From the NCBI RefSeq assembly GCF_031432975.1, contig NZ_CP133838.1, forward strand, positions 1,054,001 to 1,118,000: a stretch of DNA of 64,000 nucleotides, written 5' to 3'. Below the pieces are notes generated by a model that was not told where the DNA came from, ran no database searches, and saw only the letters and a list, made by a program, of their open reading frames with translations. How positions within the stretch are numbered: position 1 is the stretch's first letter; each line of letters begins with the position of its first letter. The position numbers and the translations under genes were made by a program. The stretch is from Buttiauxella selenatireducens (lineage in GTDB: Bacteria; Pseudomonadota; Gammaproteobacteria; Enterobacterales; Enterobacteriaceae). Shown one piece after another: positions 20,827-30,370 of the stretch.

Positions 20827-21528
20827 TTATAATCGGTGCAGTCGTTTCTCTTCAAGGAGTAATTTAACAATGATATTGTCCAGTTTTCGCAGCGTACTTT
20901 CTGTCATTCGCTTGAACTGGCAGGAGAGATGAACGACGTCACGATAGCTCTCATCCTCGTCGGGTTCTATTATCGGCTCTACGTTGATCACGTGAAGATT
21001 AGAAACCAGAGTGCCTATATCATTAAAATCAAATTCAACATTGCGTAATGTCGTGCCACAAAGTGAATTAATATGCTCATCATTTTCAACAATCAGTGCA
21101 CAACCACCGTGGGAAATATCCTTAATTCTGTAGTGGTATTTACGCCCATCATTAAACTTGCCGTAGCACTGAAAGTTATGTTTGTTTGCCAGAGTTAAAC
21201 GCGAATGCATTCGTCGTTGCGTCACTTTGACGCTGACGGGAAAACAGACGTATAAACAATTGACGTTATTAACGATGGCGGCTTTTGCTTTTGTCGTTTT
21301 AAAATCGTATTTGCCGTTGTCATCCTGGATAACAAAATTCAAAGCATTGCGCTTTTTCGCCAATTCTTCGTCCCACGGGATAAAGAACCCTGCGGAATCT
21401 ATTTTTTGAATACGGCTGGCAATGACCCCTGTTTTATCATGGACATCGACACGGCTTCCCTTTTTTACTGCCTCACGCATAATCGCAATGATTTCAAACA
21501 TATCCTGTTTGACGTAGGCGTCTTCCAT
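20827..21528 (-). CDS. PilZ-domain c-di-GMP effector, MrkH-like
   Basis: A 233-residue protein with a YcgR-like N-terminal domain and a C-terminal PilZ domain. The cyclic-di-GMP motifs are present: QRRMHSR near residue 104 (RxxxR) and DISHGGCAL near 138. Length and order match MrkH of Klebsiella, a cyclic-di-GMP-dependent transcription activator; flagellar brakes of the YcgR family are the alternative. The divergent position from the fimbrial operon and the LuxR-type partner favour a MrkH role. AAGGA precedes the ATG. Confidence 0.82.
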   Translation of the reverse strand: MEDAYVKQDMFEIIAIMREAVKKGSRVDVHDKTGVIASRIQKIDSAGFFIPWDEELAKKRNALNFVIQDDNGKYDFKTTKAKAAIVNNVNCLYVCFPVSVKVTQRRMHSRLTLANKHNFQCYGKFNDGRKYHYRIKDISHGGCALIVENDEHINSLCGTTLRNVEFDFNDIGTLVSNLHVINVEPIIEPDEDESYRDVVHLSCQFKRMTESTLRKLDNIIVKLLLEEKRLHRL

Positions 21529-22162
21529 TTTGTAATTATCCTTCTGATACGAATATCAAAGTGCTAACAGTTTGCTAATGGGGGGGAATAAAATTGTTAT
21601 CTGAACCTGGCGGAGTGACGTCACTCTGCTTTATTTAATAACAATGGTTGTATCTGCAAAGTCATTAATTTCCCACTGGAAATATAATCAACTATTACCA
21701 GAGAGTAATAGTGGCCTTGCGTTAATAATATCATGGTAAGCTTATAACTCTGTTGGCATTAAATGTAGCATAAAAATCCAAAATAAAACAAATCCTAAGA
21801 TTAAGTATCTCAGTTGTCTGTCATGGTTGATTTATCGTGTTGCAATCAACGTAAAACACAGAATGTAAGACTGTAAAACCAAAAAATTACTTAATTAAAA
21901 CAACAAGTAACCATTTTGCTTCTCATCGCGCACCAAAATATAGCCCCTGGCTGATCACAAATTCATCTCTCCGGCAAATGTAACAATCTATTAATTTCTG
22001 TTTATTAAGTCGTGAAAACAATCAATCTATGTAAATTCCTGGTGTAAATTTCCCTCGCCCAATCAGTCCAACCGGACGTTGTCGATAGAGCAATCCCATT
22101 AATAACCAGAGGCGTTTATTTGCCTCCTAATCGTTATTTTCTAATCAGTACATGGAGTCACA
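21529..22162. promoter_or_regulatory. divergent intergenic region between the MrkH-like gene and fimbrial operon 1
   Basis: It has 634 AT-rich bases and no gene. It should hold the promoters of both transcription units. A 7-bp inverted repeat GTTGATT / AATCAAC with an 11-base spacer lies at 21826-21850 and is a possible regulator site. I see no fim-switch-like flanking inverted repeats. Confidence 0.5.
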
Positions 22163-22693
22163 ATGAAGAAGATTTTACTGCCTGCCGCTGCACTAATTCT
22201 GTCAGCAACAGCAATGAATGCCTATGCAGTCAATGGCAAGGTTGAATTCACCGGTGAGATCGTGAAATCCACCTGTAACGTCGTTTCTGGCGACCAGGAT
22301 AAACAAGTTTTCATTGGTAAATACCCAACAACTGCATTTACCAACGTCGGTGACGTAACGGCTTCTAAAGCATTCACCATTCAGCTTGAAAAATGTGAAG
22401 CGGGCGATTACTCCCTGCGTTTTGATGGCCAGACTGTTGCCGGTCACTCAAACCTGCTGACGGTTAACCCAGCTAAAGATACCAGTCTGGCTGATGGTGT
22501 TGGTATCGAAGTTCTTGATAACAACGAGCAAATCATTCCTGTTAACCAGTCCGCTGATGCTAACAGCCCGTGGGTCACTATCGCGGCTGATGGTACTGCC
22601 ACTTTCAACCTGAAAGCGCGCTACAAATCTTTCGATACCGTACAAGCTGGTCCTGCAAACGCGAATGCCACTTTTACCATCGAATACAAATAA
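22163..22693 (+). CDS. major fimbrial subunit, operon 1 (type 1-like pilin)
   Basis: A 176-residue pilin with a cleavable signal peptide of about 22 residues (ending AYA), a cysteine pair typical of FimA-like subunits (STCNV and LEKCEAG), and a C-terminal beta zipper ending in FTIEYK. It is polymerised by the chaperone and usher encoded next. It is not similar to MrkA despite the MrkHI-like regulators upstream. A GGAG site precedes the ATG. The downstream gap of 58 bases has no strong terminator. Confidence 0.9.
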   Translation: MKKILLPAAALILSATAMNAYAVNGKVEFTGEIVKSTCNVVSGDQDKQVFIGKYPTTAFTNVGDVTASKAFTIQLEKCEAGDYSLRFDGQTVAGHSNLLTVNPAKDTSLADGVGIEVLDNNEQIIPVNQSADANSPWVTIAADGTATFNLKARYKSFDTVQAGPANANATFTIEYK

Positions 22694-22751
22694 GCCACGG
22701 AATGTGGAATCTGGACCACGGATGGTCTGCGTGATTAATTGGATTGAGTAA

Positions 22752-23438
22752 ATGAAAAAGCGACTGGCATCATTATTACTTCTTATATCTTTACAGGCCT
22801 CTGCGGGCATTCAGGTCGGAGAGACTCGGGTTATTTATAACGGCAACCAAAAGTCTGCCGCCTTATCTATTCACAATGACACCGATGAAACCTGGATGGT
22901 GCAGACCTGGCTTGATAATGGCGATGCCAGCAAAACGCCAGCTAATTTACCCATGCAGGTTATTCCGCCCATTTTGAAACTGGCAGGAAATAAAGACGCT
23001 ATTCTGCGCTTTATTTACTCCGGCAACGGCCTGCCTACCGATAGAGAATCCGTTTACTGGATTAACGTTCAGGAAATCCCCCCTTCGGCCAAACAAGAAA
23101 ACGTACTGCAAATTGCGGTTCGTACTCGCGTGAAACTCTTTTATCGCCCAACCACGGTGAAAACAACGCTTCTGAAAGAAGCTGAAGCGCTCACCTGGCG
23201 CAAACAGGGCAATGACCTTGTGGTCACCAACAACGGCCCATTGCACGTCACTTTTGGGGTGCTGACCCTCAAAGGCAGCGGCGGAAAAACCTGGAAAACC
23301 GAAGCCGATATGGTGAAACCAATGGCTTCTCTGCGTATTGCGCTCCCTGCCGGTGCGTCTGCGGCCAATAACCTGTCATTTACATTCATCAATGATTATG
23401 GCGGTCACACAGAAATAAAAGATACACGCATTCAATAA
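22752..23438 (+). CDS. periplasmic fimbrial chaperone, operon 1
   Basis: A PapD-like chaperone of 228 residues with a signal peptide ending at ASA. It has the family patterns TRVIYNGNQKSAALSIHN (G1 region), VYWINVQEIPP and LQIAVRTRVKLFYRP. It donates its G1 strand to pilins in the periplasm and delivers them to the usher. It belongs to the short-loop FGS group by its overall look. Confidence 0.92.
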   Translation: MKKRLASLLLLISLQASAGIQVGETRVIYNGNQKSAALSIHNDTDETWMVQTWLDNGDASKTPANLPMQVIPPILKLAGNKDAILRFIYSGNGLPTDRESVYWINVQEIPPSAKQENVLQIAVRTRVKLFYRPTTVKTTLLKEAEALTWRKQGNDLVVTNNGPLHVTFGVLTLKGSGGKTWKTEADMVKPMASLRIALPAGASAANNLSFTFINDYGGHTEIKDTRIQ

Positions 23439-23459
23439 TTCAGCTTAGGAATGAACAGC

Positions 23460-26063
23460 ATGGCTCGCAATAAACAAATGGACCTGTTACCACGGCGTCT
23501 GGCTTATCACATTCGATGCGCTCTATGTGTATCAGCAATGCCATTGTTAGTCGCGCCGTTATCTTATGCTGATGAGCAATTTAACACTTCGTTTATTCAT
23601 GGTGAGGATAACGTCACGCTGGTTAAGGATCTTGCTAATGGCGATGATATTTTACCCGGGCGTTATCCGTTCGATATTTACGTGAATAAAAAGCGTGTCG
23701 ATCACCGTGAAATTGAATTTAAGAAATTACAGCCCAATACCCAAGGGACGTTTTGCCTGTCCGCTGATGAATACCGCGAATACGGGATCTTAGTGGCAGA
23801 CACTGCGGGTAGCCGTTCCTGTTATGACATCGTAAAAGCCATTCCGGGCAGCTCGATGAGCTGGAATGCCGCACTACAGGAACTGGATATTTCCGTGCCG
23901 CAGACCCACATGGAGCCGCTCCCGCAGGGCATGATTTCACCCCGCGTGTACGAGAACGGCATCAACGCGGCCTACGTGAACTATTCGTTCAGCGGCGATC
24001 ACAACCGTTTTTCAGACAATAACAACACCCGTCAGGGCGATTACTATTTCTTGTCGCTGAATAACGGGGTTAACCTCGGCCCGCTGCGTTTTCGTAATAA
24101 CTCTACGCTGTCGAAACAACCGGGTGAAAAAGAGGAATGGACGCCCGTCTCTTCCTGGGTGGAAACCGATATTATTCCCTGGCGTAGCCGCGTCCAGATG
24201 GGGCAGAGCAACACCAACAACAACGTCTTCGACAGTTTCCAGTTCCGCGGGATGCAGATCTCCAGTATTCCTGAGATGCTGCCAGACAGCCTGCGCGGTT
24301 ATGCACCAGTGGTGCGCGGCGTGGCTAACACCAACGCCCGTGTGGAAGTTCGCCAGAACGGTTATACCGTCTACAGTACGATGGTGTCGCCGGGGCCGTT
24401 TGCCCTTAACGATATCTATCCGAGTAACCTCAGCGGTGACCTTGATGTGACGGTTATCGAAGCTGACGGCTCGCGCCATAGCTTCAGCATTCCTTACTCT
24501 TCCGTACCGAATATGCTGCGCGAAGGGATGTGGGAGTATCAGGTCACCGCCGGTAAATATCATGATGGCTCAAGCAGTTATCAACCAAAATTCGTCCAGG
24601 CGACGGTTTCTCACGGTACGAAATACGATCTGACGCCATACGGCGGCCTGCTGTTGGCTGAGAACTATCGCTCTGGGGTTGTTGGGGTCGGCACCAACTT
24701 TGGTGAATGGGGCGCGGCGTCCGTCGATGCGGCCTGGTCCGACACCGACCTGGCTTCCGGTGACAACAAACGCGGCGCCAGTTTCCGATTCCTGTATTCC
24801 AAATCCCTCAATAGCCTGGGAACCGAGTTCCAGCTTGCCGGGTATCGTTATTCTACCTCTGGCTATTATGACTTCTCAGACGCTATCAATGAGCGGGCCA
24901 GTTGGGATAACGGCTTATACCACACACAGTATTACGATCAGGACAACAACCAGAACGGCGTACCGGACTGGGCAACGAACGAGCGCAAATACTACGACAC
25001 GCTGCGTTATAACAACAAACGTCAACGCGTGCAGATATCCGTTAACCAGCATATCGCTGGCGCATCGCTTTACGCGGTCTTGTCACGCCAGAACTACTGG
25101 GGCACTTCGGCCTACGACCGCACCGTCCAGACCGGGATCAGCTCCTCGTGGAAGCGCATCAACTACGGCATGTTCTACCAGAACAGTCGCAGCAACTACG
25201 GCTACACCGACAACAGCATCAACTTCAACCTGTCGATTCCGTTCAGCGTCTTCGATGCTAACCGTGATATGACCGCAAGCTTTAGCGCAACCCACAGCAA
25301 ACAGAGTGGCGACGGTTTCAGCACCGGCTTGAGCGGGACGTTGCTCGATGACAACCGCATGAACTACTTCCTGCAAACCGGTCATACCGAGAATGGCGGA
25401 AGTACCAGCCTTGCGAACCTCGGTTATCAGGGAAGTTACGGCAACATCGAGGTAGGCCACAGCTATAACAGCAACTATCAACAGACCTCGCTTAACGTTT
25501 CCGGTGGCATCGTGGCGCACTCGGGCGGCATCACTCTGTCACAGCCGCTGCAAAATACGTTTGTGCTGGTTGAAGCCAAAGGTGCGCAGGGCGTTCGTCT
25601 TGAAAACCAACCAGGCGCGGCCATCGACACCTTCGGCTATGCGGTGCAAACCTCCGCCATGCCGTATCGCCATAACCGTGTGTCGCTGCGCACATCCGAC
25701 ATCGGCAACGGCCTGGATATTCCGCTGGCGGCCAAAGATATCGTTCCAACTAACCGCGCGATTGGCAAAGTGGTGTTTGAAACACATCTCGGCCAGAGCC
25801 TGCTGATTCACTCAAGGCTTGATACCGGCGACATGCCGATGATTGGCGCCAACATTTTCAACGGCCAGGGCACCAGCATTGGCGTGGTCGGGACGCAGGG
25901 TAAAGCCTACGTTTCAGGCGTTGAAAGTGGTGAAAAACTGAAAATGAAATGGGGCGACAGCGCAGACGATGCTTGCATGATGACCGTGCCGCAGTTGCCG
26001 CTAATTGATACTGATAAACCGGGTGGTTATCAGGAAGTGACTCTGACCTGCAGCACAAAATAA
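23460..26063 (+). CDS. outer-membrane fimbrial usher, operon 1
   Basis: A FimD/PapC-family usher of about 867 residues. It has an N-terminal periplasmic domain (FNTSFIHGEDNV), a 24-strand barrel with plug (RGYAPVVRGVANTNARVEV), and C-terminal domains ending in a cysteine pair (DACMM, LTCS). The ATG at 23460 has GGA about 9 bases upstream; one at 23451 is too close to it. The protein has a long signal region with a basic start (RRLAYHIRC). Confidence 0.92.
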   Translation: MARNKQMDLLPRRLAYHIRCALCVSAMPLLVAPLSYADEQFNTSFIHGEDNVTLVKDLANGDDILPGRYPFDIYVNKKRVDHREIEFKKLQPNTQGTFCLSADEYREYGILVADTAGSRSCYDIVKAIPGSSMSWNAALQELDISVPQTHMEPLPQGMISPRVYENGINAAYVNYSFSGDHNRFSDNNNTRQGDYYFLSLNNGVNLGPLRFRNNSTLSKQPGEKEEWTPVSSWVETDIIPWRSRVQMGQSNTNNNVFDSFQFRGMQISSIPEMLPDSLRGYAPVVRGVANTNARVEVRQNGYTVYSTMVSPGPFALNDIYPSNLSGDLDVTVIEADGSRHSFSIPYSSVPNMLREGMWEYQVTAGKYHDGSSSYQPKFVQATVSHGTKYDLTPYGGLLLAENYRSGVVGVGTNFGEWGAASVDAAWSDTDLASGDNKRGASFRFLYSKSLNSLGTEFQLAGYRYSTSGYYDFSDAINERASWDNGLYHTQYYDQDNNQNGVPDWATNERKYYDTLRYNNKRQRVQISVNQHIAGASLYAVLSRQNYWGTSAYDRTVQTGISSSWKRINYGMFYQNSRSNYGYTDNSINFNLSIPFSVFDANRDMTASFSATHSKQSGDGFSTGLSGTLLDDNRMNYFLQTGHTENGGSTSLANLGYQGSYGNIEVGHSYNSNYQQTSLNVSGGIVAHSGGITLSQPLQNTFVLVEAKGAQGVRLENQPGAAIDTFGYAVQTSAMPYRHNRVSLRTSDIGNGLDIPLAAKDIVPTNRAIGKVVFETHLGQSLLIHSRLDTGDMPMIGANIFNGQGTSIGVVGTQGKAYVSGVESGEKLKMKWGDSADDACMMTVPQLPLIDTDKPGGYQEVTLTCSTK

Positions 26064-26075
26064 AGGAACCTGACA

Positions 26076-27116
26076 ATGTGCTTTTTCAATAAACTACCCC
26101 GGGCCGGATTGATCCTTTTCTCCCTGCTGGCGGCCTTGTTTTCAACAAACAGTTTTGCGCTGTCGTGTAAGGATGCTTTCACCGGCAGTGCGAAACAGAT
26201 TATCTCTTTGGATCAGCCTATCAACGTGTCGACGGCTAATTTGCAGCCAGGCCAGTTGCTTTGGCGTTCCCAGACTTTCTCCTCCACCTTTAAGTGCGAG
26301 GATACGGATGGTTTCCCAAAAGGGGAAAACGCCTATCTGTGGTGGGACCCGACCAAATTGGTACAGAGCATCCACAATTCGCTGCAAGTGGGCGTCACCT
26401 TTAAAAGCGTTGACTACAATCCGGTCGCGCAACAAAACACCCTGGTCGGGCCGGGTACCACGTGCCGCCCTAACGGACGTGGCGGCTGCCAAAGCCCGGC
26501 ACAATCCCAGACGGTGAAGGTTGAATATTCGGTTTATATCAAAGCAACCGGTAACGCGCCGCCGCAAAGCGGCCAGATAACCGATAACAATCAGTATGCG
26601 TTGTTCCAGGTTGATGGCGTGGGCGGTCTGAACTCGCGCCCGGACAGTAACTTCCGCTCCTACATTACTGGGCTTGGTAACATCCGTTTTATCTCCTGTA
26701 ACCCACAGATAACCGTGGTGGCTAACAACGGGAGCACCGTGAACTTCGGCAAGATCCCGGCGCGTAATGCGGTGGTGGGGAAAATCGAAAAACAGATGCC
26801 GTTCTCCGTTGAGGCCAACCTGACTGGTGCCGGGCAGGATTGCCAGGGGAAAACGCTGATGGCAAGTTTTAGCTCCACCTATCCGACGCAGGATACCACC
26901 ACCATTTTACCGACCAGTGACAGCGGTTTCGGGATTGTGATTTCTAAAGCGGATGCCCCGCTCACGTGGATCCCGATGAATACCCCGCAGACTCTGGGTT
27001 ATATCAACGGCAGCGTTATCAGCACTAATTTCCTGGCGAGCCTGAAATGGCTGAGTACCACGCCGAAAGAGGGCACGTTTAAAGCCTCTGCGAATATTGA
27101 TGTCACCTTTAAATAG
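26076..27116 (+). CDS. two-domain fimbrial tip adhesin, operon 1
   Basis: A 346-residue protein with a signal peptide ending at SFA, an N-terminal domain of about 190 residues with several cysteines, and a C-terminal pilin domain with a cysteine pair (ISCNPQ and GQDCQG) and the end zipper ASANIDVTFK. This is the design of FimH-like tip adhesins, and it is the last fimbrial structural gene of the operon. The receptor is unknown. AAGGA precedes the ATG. Confidence 0.82.
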   Translation: MCFFNKLPRAGLILFSLLAALFSTNSFALSCKDAFTGSAKQIISLDQPINVSTANLQPGQLLWRSQTFSSTFKCEDTDGFPKGENAYLWWDPTKLVQSIHNSLQVGVTFKSVDYNPVAQQNTLVGPGTTCRPNGRGGCQSPAQSQTVKVEYSVYIKATGNAPPQSGQITDNNQYALFQVDGVGGLNSRPDSNFRSYITGLGNIRFISCNPQITVVANNGSTVNFGKIPARNAVVGKIEKQMPFSVEANLTGAGQDCQGKTLMASFSSTYPTQDTTTILPTSDSGFGIVISKADAPLTWIPMNTPQTLGYINGSVISTNFLASLKWLSTTPKEGTFKASANIDVTFK

Positions 27117-27138
27117 ACCAGCGCGGTAATGTCGCAAT

Positions 27139-27906
27139 ATGTCACTGATAACAACTAAACCAACCGGGATGCGCTATGTCTTTCAGCCGATGTTCGATCG
27201 CGAGGGGAAACTCATTGCGGTGGAGTGCTTGTCACGGCTCGATCCGCTGAAGCATGGCCACTCTGCTAACGTGGAACAGTTCTTCAGTCATGCACCGCTG
27301 ACGTTACGCACGGATATTCTGCTGGAGCAAATCGCGCTGGTGGCGCAATACCAGTCCTGGTTTCGCGACAACAACGTGATGGTGACGTTAAACATCGACG
27401 AACAGACGCTGATGGCGCTCGATGACGAGTTGATCTCGGAATGTGTCAATGCAACGGGTTGCCTGCACTTTGAGATCAACGAGTTCTCCCGGACACTCAC
27501 CTGCCATAACCCGACATCCCTGGCATTAAGCGAGAAATACTCGCTCTGGCTGGATGATTTTGGCTCCGGGTATGCGGGCTTTAGCGCTCTGTCGGTTCAG
27601 CCGTTCCGCTATATCAAGACCGACAAGTGCCTGCTGTGGAGTCTGTTTGAGAAGAATAATGGCCAGGAACTGATGTCATCCCTGCTGAGCTATTTTAATG
27701 CGAACCATTATCTGGTGATCGTTGAAGGCGTGGAGACACTGGAGCACCGACGGTGGCTTGACGGCATGTCATGGTTTGCGCTTCAGGGGATGTTGTGGCA
27801 AGAGTGCAGCATCAAAACGCTGATGGCCAGAGCACCGGTTTATTCATTCCAGGGGGATGGCAAACAGGTGTGTAACGCTCAGGAAATCACGGGATTTTTA
27901 CAGTAG
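27139..27906 (+). CDS. EAL-domain c-di-GMP phosphodiesterase, operon 1 (MrkJ-like)
   Basis: A 255-residue single EAL domain with no sensor or membrane segment. The metal and substrate residues appear complete: E in VECLSRL (the EAL site), N in TLNIDEQ, E in HFEINEFS, DD in WLDDFGSG, K in YIKTDK, E in IVEGVE and Q in ALQGML. It should hydrolyse cyclic-di-GMP, giving feedback on the PilZ activator upstream, as proposed for MrkJ beside mrkABCDF. It lies 22 bases after the adhesin gene, so is probably co-transcribed. Confidence 0.85.
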   Translation: MSLITTKPTGMRYVFQPMFDREGKLIAVECLSRLDPLKHGHSANVEQFFSHAPLTLRTDILLEQIALVAQYQSWFRDNNVMVTLNIDEQTLMALDDELISECVNATGCLHFEINEFSRTLTCHNPTSLALSEKYSLWLDDFGSGYAGFSALSVQPFRYIKTDKCLLWSLFEKNNGQELMSSLLSYFNANHYLVIVEGVETLEHRRWLDGMSWFALQGMLWQECSIKTLMARAPVYSFQGDGKQVCNAQEITGFLQ

Positions 27907-27910
27907 TGCC

Positions 27911-27956
27911 TTTCTTATGCAGCGCCGCGATGATATCGGCAGTGTGCCAGTCTTGT
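27911..27956 (-). pseudogene. fragment of a Ner/Nlp-like regulator gene
   Basis: About 46 bases are nearly identical to 38417-38463, codons roughly 15-30 of the intact Ner-like gene. It has no start or end and abuts the EAL stop. It is a leftover of duplication or recombination. Confidence 0.75.
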
Positions 27957-27958
27957 TT

Positions 27959-28037
27959 GGTGGGTGCTCAGGCGGAGTTTGCACTACCGGTCACAACGGA
28001 TGCCGGCCAGTCCGAAGACTGCCCCGCCTGAGCCACC
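27959..28037 (-). ncRNA. partial second copy of a C4-like structured element
   Basis: This is homologous to 38558-38636. The outer stem is kept and even improved (GCTCAGGCGG against CCGCCTGAGC), with base changes on both sides of the stem. The region corresponding to the presumed target ahead of the Ner-like gene is missing, so it is probably non-functional here, or acts in trans. Confidence 0.5.
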
Positions 28038-28065
28038 ATTGATATATTGCGTTATTACGTGGAAT

Positions 28066-28126
28066 TCGAAGGTGTTAACCAACCCGCTAATGAACGGAAT
28101 GCGAGTTGTTTTCCAAAGATATTTTT
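28066..28126. repeat. 61-bp repeat, copy 1 (pairs with 38791-38851)
   Basis: The block from TCGAAGGTGTTAACC to a run of T is repeated almost exactly at 38791-38851. Together with the gene fragment and C4-like copy, it shows that the sequence behind both EAL genes has a common origin. Confidence 0.85.
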
Positions 28127-28408
28127 AAAATTGAATCTATCAATAAACCTGAAACAAAATATCCTCTATTTATTTATGGGTGACTTCATCTGAAAACCCG
28201 TCACTGAATATATTGTTAGTTAGAGAAATAGAACAAATATTTACCATGATTCGCTCTAACCATTCCAGGGGTAATACATTAGAAATATCACTAACGGCTA
28301 AAATTTGAGGCCAGAAGACTGGTTCATTTCTTACTGGTGGTGGGATTGTTTGGCGTTTATTGAAGCAGAGGTTTTGGGGAATTGAACACGGCTTTGATAT
28401 GGCAGCAG
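28127..28408. other. AT-rich spacer with no gene seen
   Basis: It lies between the repeat and the stop of the first IprA-like regulator. I see no frame, hairpin terminator or RNA signature. Confidence 0.4.
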
Positions 28409-29050
28409 TTAATATTTTTTTGGCAAAGAATTAATTTTGATTAGCTTTCCTCGTTCTAATTCGATATATCCTCCCGCTTTAAGTGACGCAAGAATTTTCA
28501 TAATCATACTACGTGAAAGATTGGTTTTAAGACGAATATAATTTTCTACGGTAGTTGAATTTTTGATCGTTTCATTTTCGCTTATCAGTTCCAGTAATTG
28601 GGCACGAATAATCTCATAGGTTGTCGGTGCGGAGAGCTGTTGTCCGATGGTAAATAATTTCCCTCCGATGATGAGCAGATGCTCTGCAAGTGGTCGCCAT
28701 AAATTCTCACGTTCTATAATTTCAAAAAGTTGATGAGTAGGTATTATGCCTATTTCACAGGTTGTGATCGTCCTGATATAGCTACCGATATACATTTGGG
28801 TCAAATTGCCCAACCCAAGAATAACAGGGGCGTTACCAAAACCGACAATACGGTCATCGTTCTGGCGATGCAGCACAAAACTGCCTTTCGAAATTAAATA
28901 ACAAAAATGTGCATTTTCACTTGAAAGGGTTAAAGTGCGCCGTGGTGGGTAGTTTTTTTTTACTGAAAAAGGCAGCAGTTTAGTCACCAGTTCGAGTACG
29001 AAAGGTGAGGGGAGAGATAACAATGTTGGAATGGTATCTTTGGCATTCAT
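28409..29050 (-). CDS. IprA/YaiV-family transcriptional regulator, copy 1
   Basis: A 213-residue protein with an N-terminal cyclic-nucleotide-binding-like beta barrel (CYLISKGSFVLHR) and a C-terminal winged helix around residues 165-205 (NYIRLKTNLSRSMIMKILAS), ending GKLIKINSLPKKY. The ending and pattern resemble E. coli YaiV/IprA (GKLISINRLP). It is a paralogue of the next gene. Its place between two fimbrial operons suggests, but does not show, a role in their control. Confidence 0.78.
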   Translation of the reverse strand: MNAKDTIPTLLSLPSPFVLELVTKLLPFSVKKNYPPRRTLTLSSENAHFCYLISKGSFVLHRQNDDRIVGFGNAPVILGLGNLTQMYIGSYIRTITTCEIGIIPTHQLFEIIERENLWRPLAEHLLIIGGKLFTIGQQLSAPTTYEIIRAQLLELISENETIKNSTTVENYIRLKTNLSRSMIMKILASLKAGGYIELERGKLIKINSLPKKY

Positions 29051-29154
29051 AAGCGCACCGGGTCTATAACAACAGTAATCTACTATTAACTATAGATGCA
29101 TTGGGGATGAAAGCGAAGAGTATTTAACTGCCAACAGGCTTCCTGACGCGAGAT

Positions 29155-29838
29155 TTAGTATTTCTGGGGGAGCCGATTGACACTCATTAAAATTCCTCTG
29201 TTTAGTGTAATACATTCAGCATCACGTAATTGGGAAAGGATTTTCATCACACCGCTACGTGACAGATAAGTTCTGTTTTGTATGTAGTTTGCTGCGGTCA
29301 CATTTAACCGGATACGCTCTGGCTCTTGCATTAACTCCTGAAGTTGAATTTTGATAATTTCATAAGAAGATAACTGCGAGTGTAATGTACAATTTTCATA
29401 AACCCGGGATGCGGTATACATAATCAAATAGCACAAACTTTCCCAAAGTTTTTCTCTCTCCAGTAATAGATACAGTCTTTCTGTTGATAAGCGGTACATT
29501 TTCGCATCGGGTGTAGCCCGGACATATAAATGATCATGGTGACCCCGCAGGCCGCTGACACCCAGTAAAAAAGGGGCTTTCTCCGAATTCAGGATCATGC
29601 CGTCACCACGCCGATAAAGTGTGGCGCTGCCTTCAGTGATTAAATAACAAAATCTCTTATTATTTTGCAGATAACGTATCGCCTCGCCCTGCGTTGGTGT
29701 GAAGGGCTCTGTGAAAGGTTCAATTGCATCGATAATTTTTTGAATATGGTCTATGGGTTTAGTTGCGGAAACCGGTATAAATGTAGGCATATTCTCTAAA
29801 GCTATTCTGGAATTCATATTATTTTTCCAAACATCCAA
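29155..29838 (-). CDS. IprA/YaiV-family transcriptional regulator, copy 2
   Basis: A 227-residue paralogue of the preceding gene: the same barrel (CYLITEGSATLYRRGDG) and winged helix (NYIQNRTYLSRSGVMKILSQ), ending GILMSVNRLPQKY. It may start at the internal ATG of residue 8. It is transcribed away from fimbrial operon 2, whose promoter region it shares. A 104-base gap separates the two copies. Confidence 0.78.
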   Translation of the reverse strand: MDVWKNNMNSRIALENMPTFIPVSATKPIDHIQKIIDAIEPFTEPFTPTQGEAIRYLQNNKRFCYLITEGSATLYRRGDGMILNSEKAPFLLGVSGLRGHHDHLYVRATPDAKMYRLSTERLYLLLEREKLWESLCYLIMYTASRVYENCTLHSQLSSYEIIKIQLQELMQEPERIRLNVTAANYIQNRTYLSRSGVMKILSQLRDAECITLNRGILMSVNRLPQKY

Positions 29839-30370
29839 TCTTTCCTATTATAAGACTCCCAATGATTATCCCTTAAGAGTAATCATAGTAAATAATTAAA
29901 TGATCTTAATGTGGACTCTGATTTTAACATTGAAGCAACATTGCGTTTTTGATAGAAATAAGATTATTCCCAGGGCTAATTAGCATGTAAAAATTAAATG
30001 AAGCTTAAATGTAAAATGCGTCTAAGCTTTTGTTTTACATAAGGGATAAAGAAAGCCTTATAAACAATGTGTCTTAATTGTTAATAAAGCAGTCCACGAT
30101 TACGCTTAAAATTGATTGTGTTGTATACAGGGTTTATTTAGATTTATCCCCAGCAAGACAACGATACTTAATCAGGTCGCTTAATAAAGAATTCCAACTT
30201 TTTAGGTTTCCGGAAGTTCGTACTTATCAAGTGATGATGATATCTGTCTGCAATTAGAAAGTATTAAACAAAGAAAACCTGAATAAATACCTGCCATCGG
30301 CACTATTAATAATATAGCGGCCTGTGAGGGATTTACAGGGACAACAAATATATACTCAAGGAATTAGTAA
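29839..30370. promoter_or_regulatory. promoter region of fimbrial operon 2
   Basis: It has 532 AT-rich bases between the divergent IprA-like gene and the second pilin gene. AAGGA stands just before the pilin ATG. No invertible-switch repeats or gene were recognised. Confidence 0.45.

Noticed and set aside
21529-22162. Possible invertible promoter (fim-switch type) upstream of the pilin gene
   Set aside because: No flanking inverted repeats of about 9 bp and no FimB/FimE-type recombinase gene in the region.
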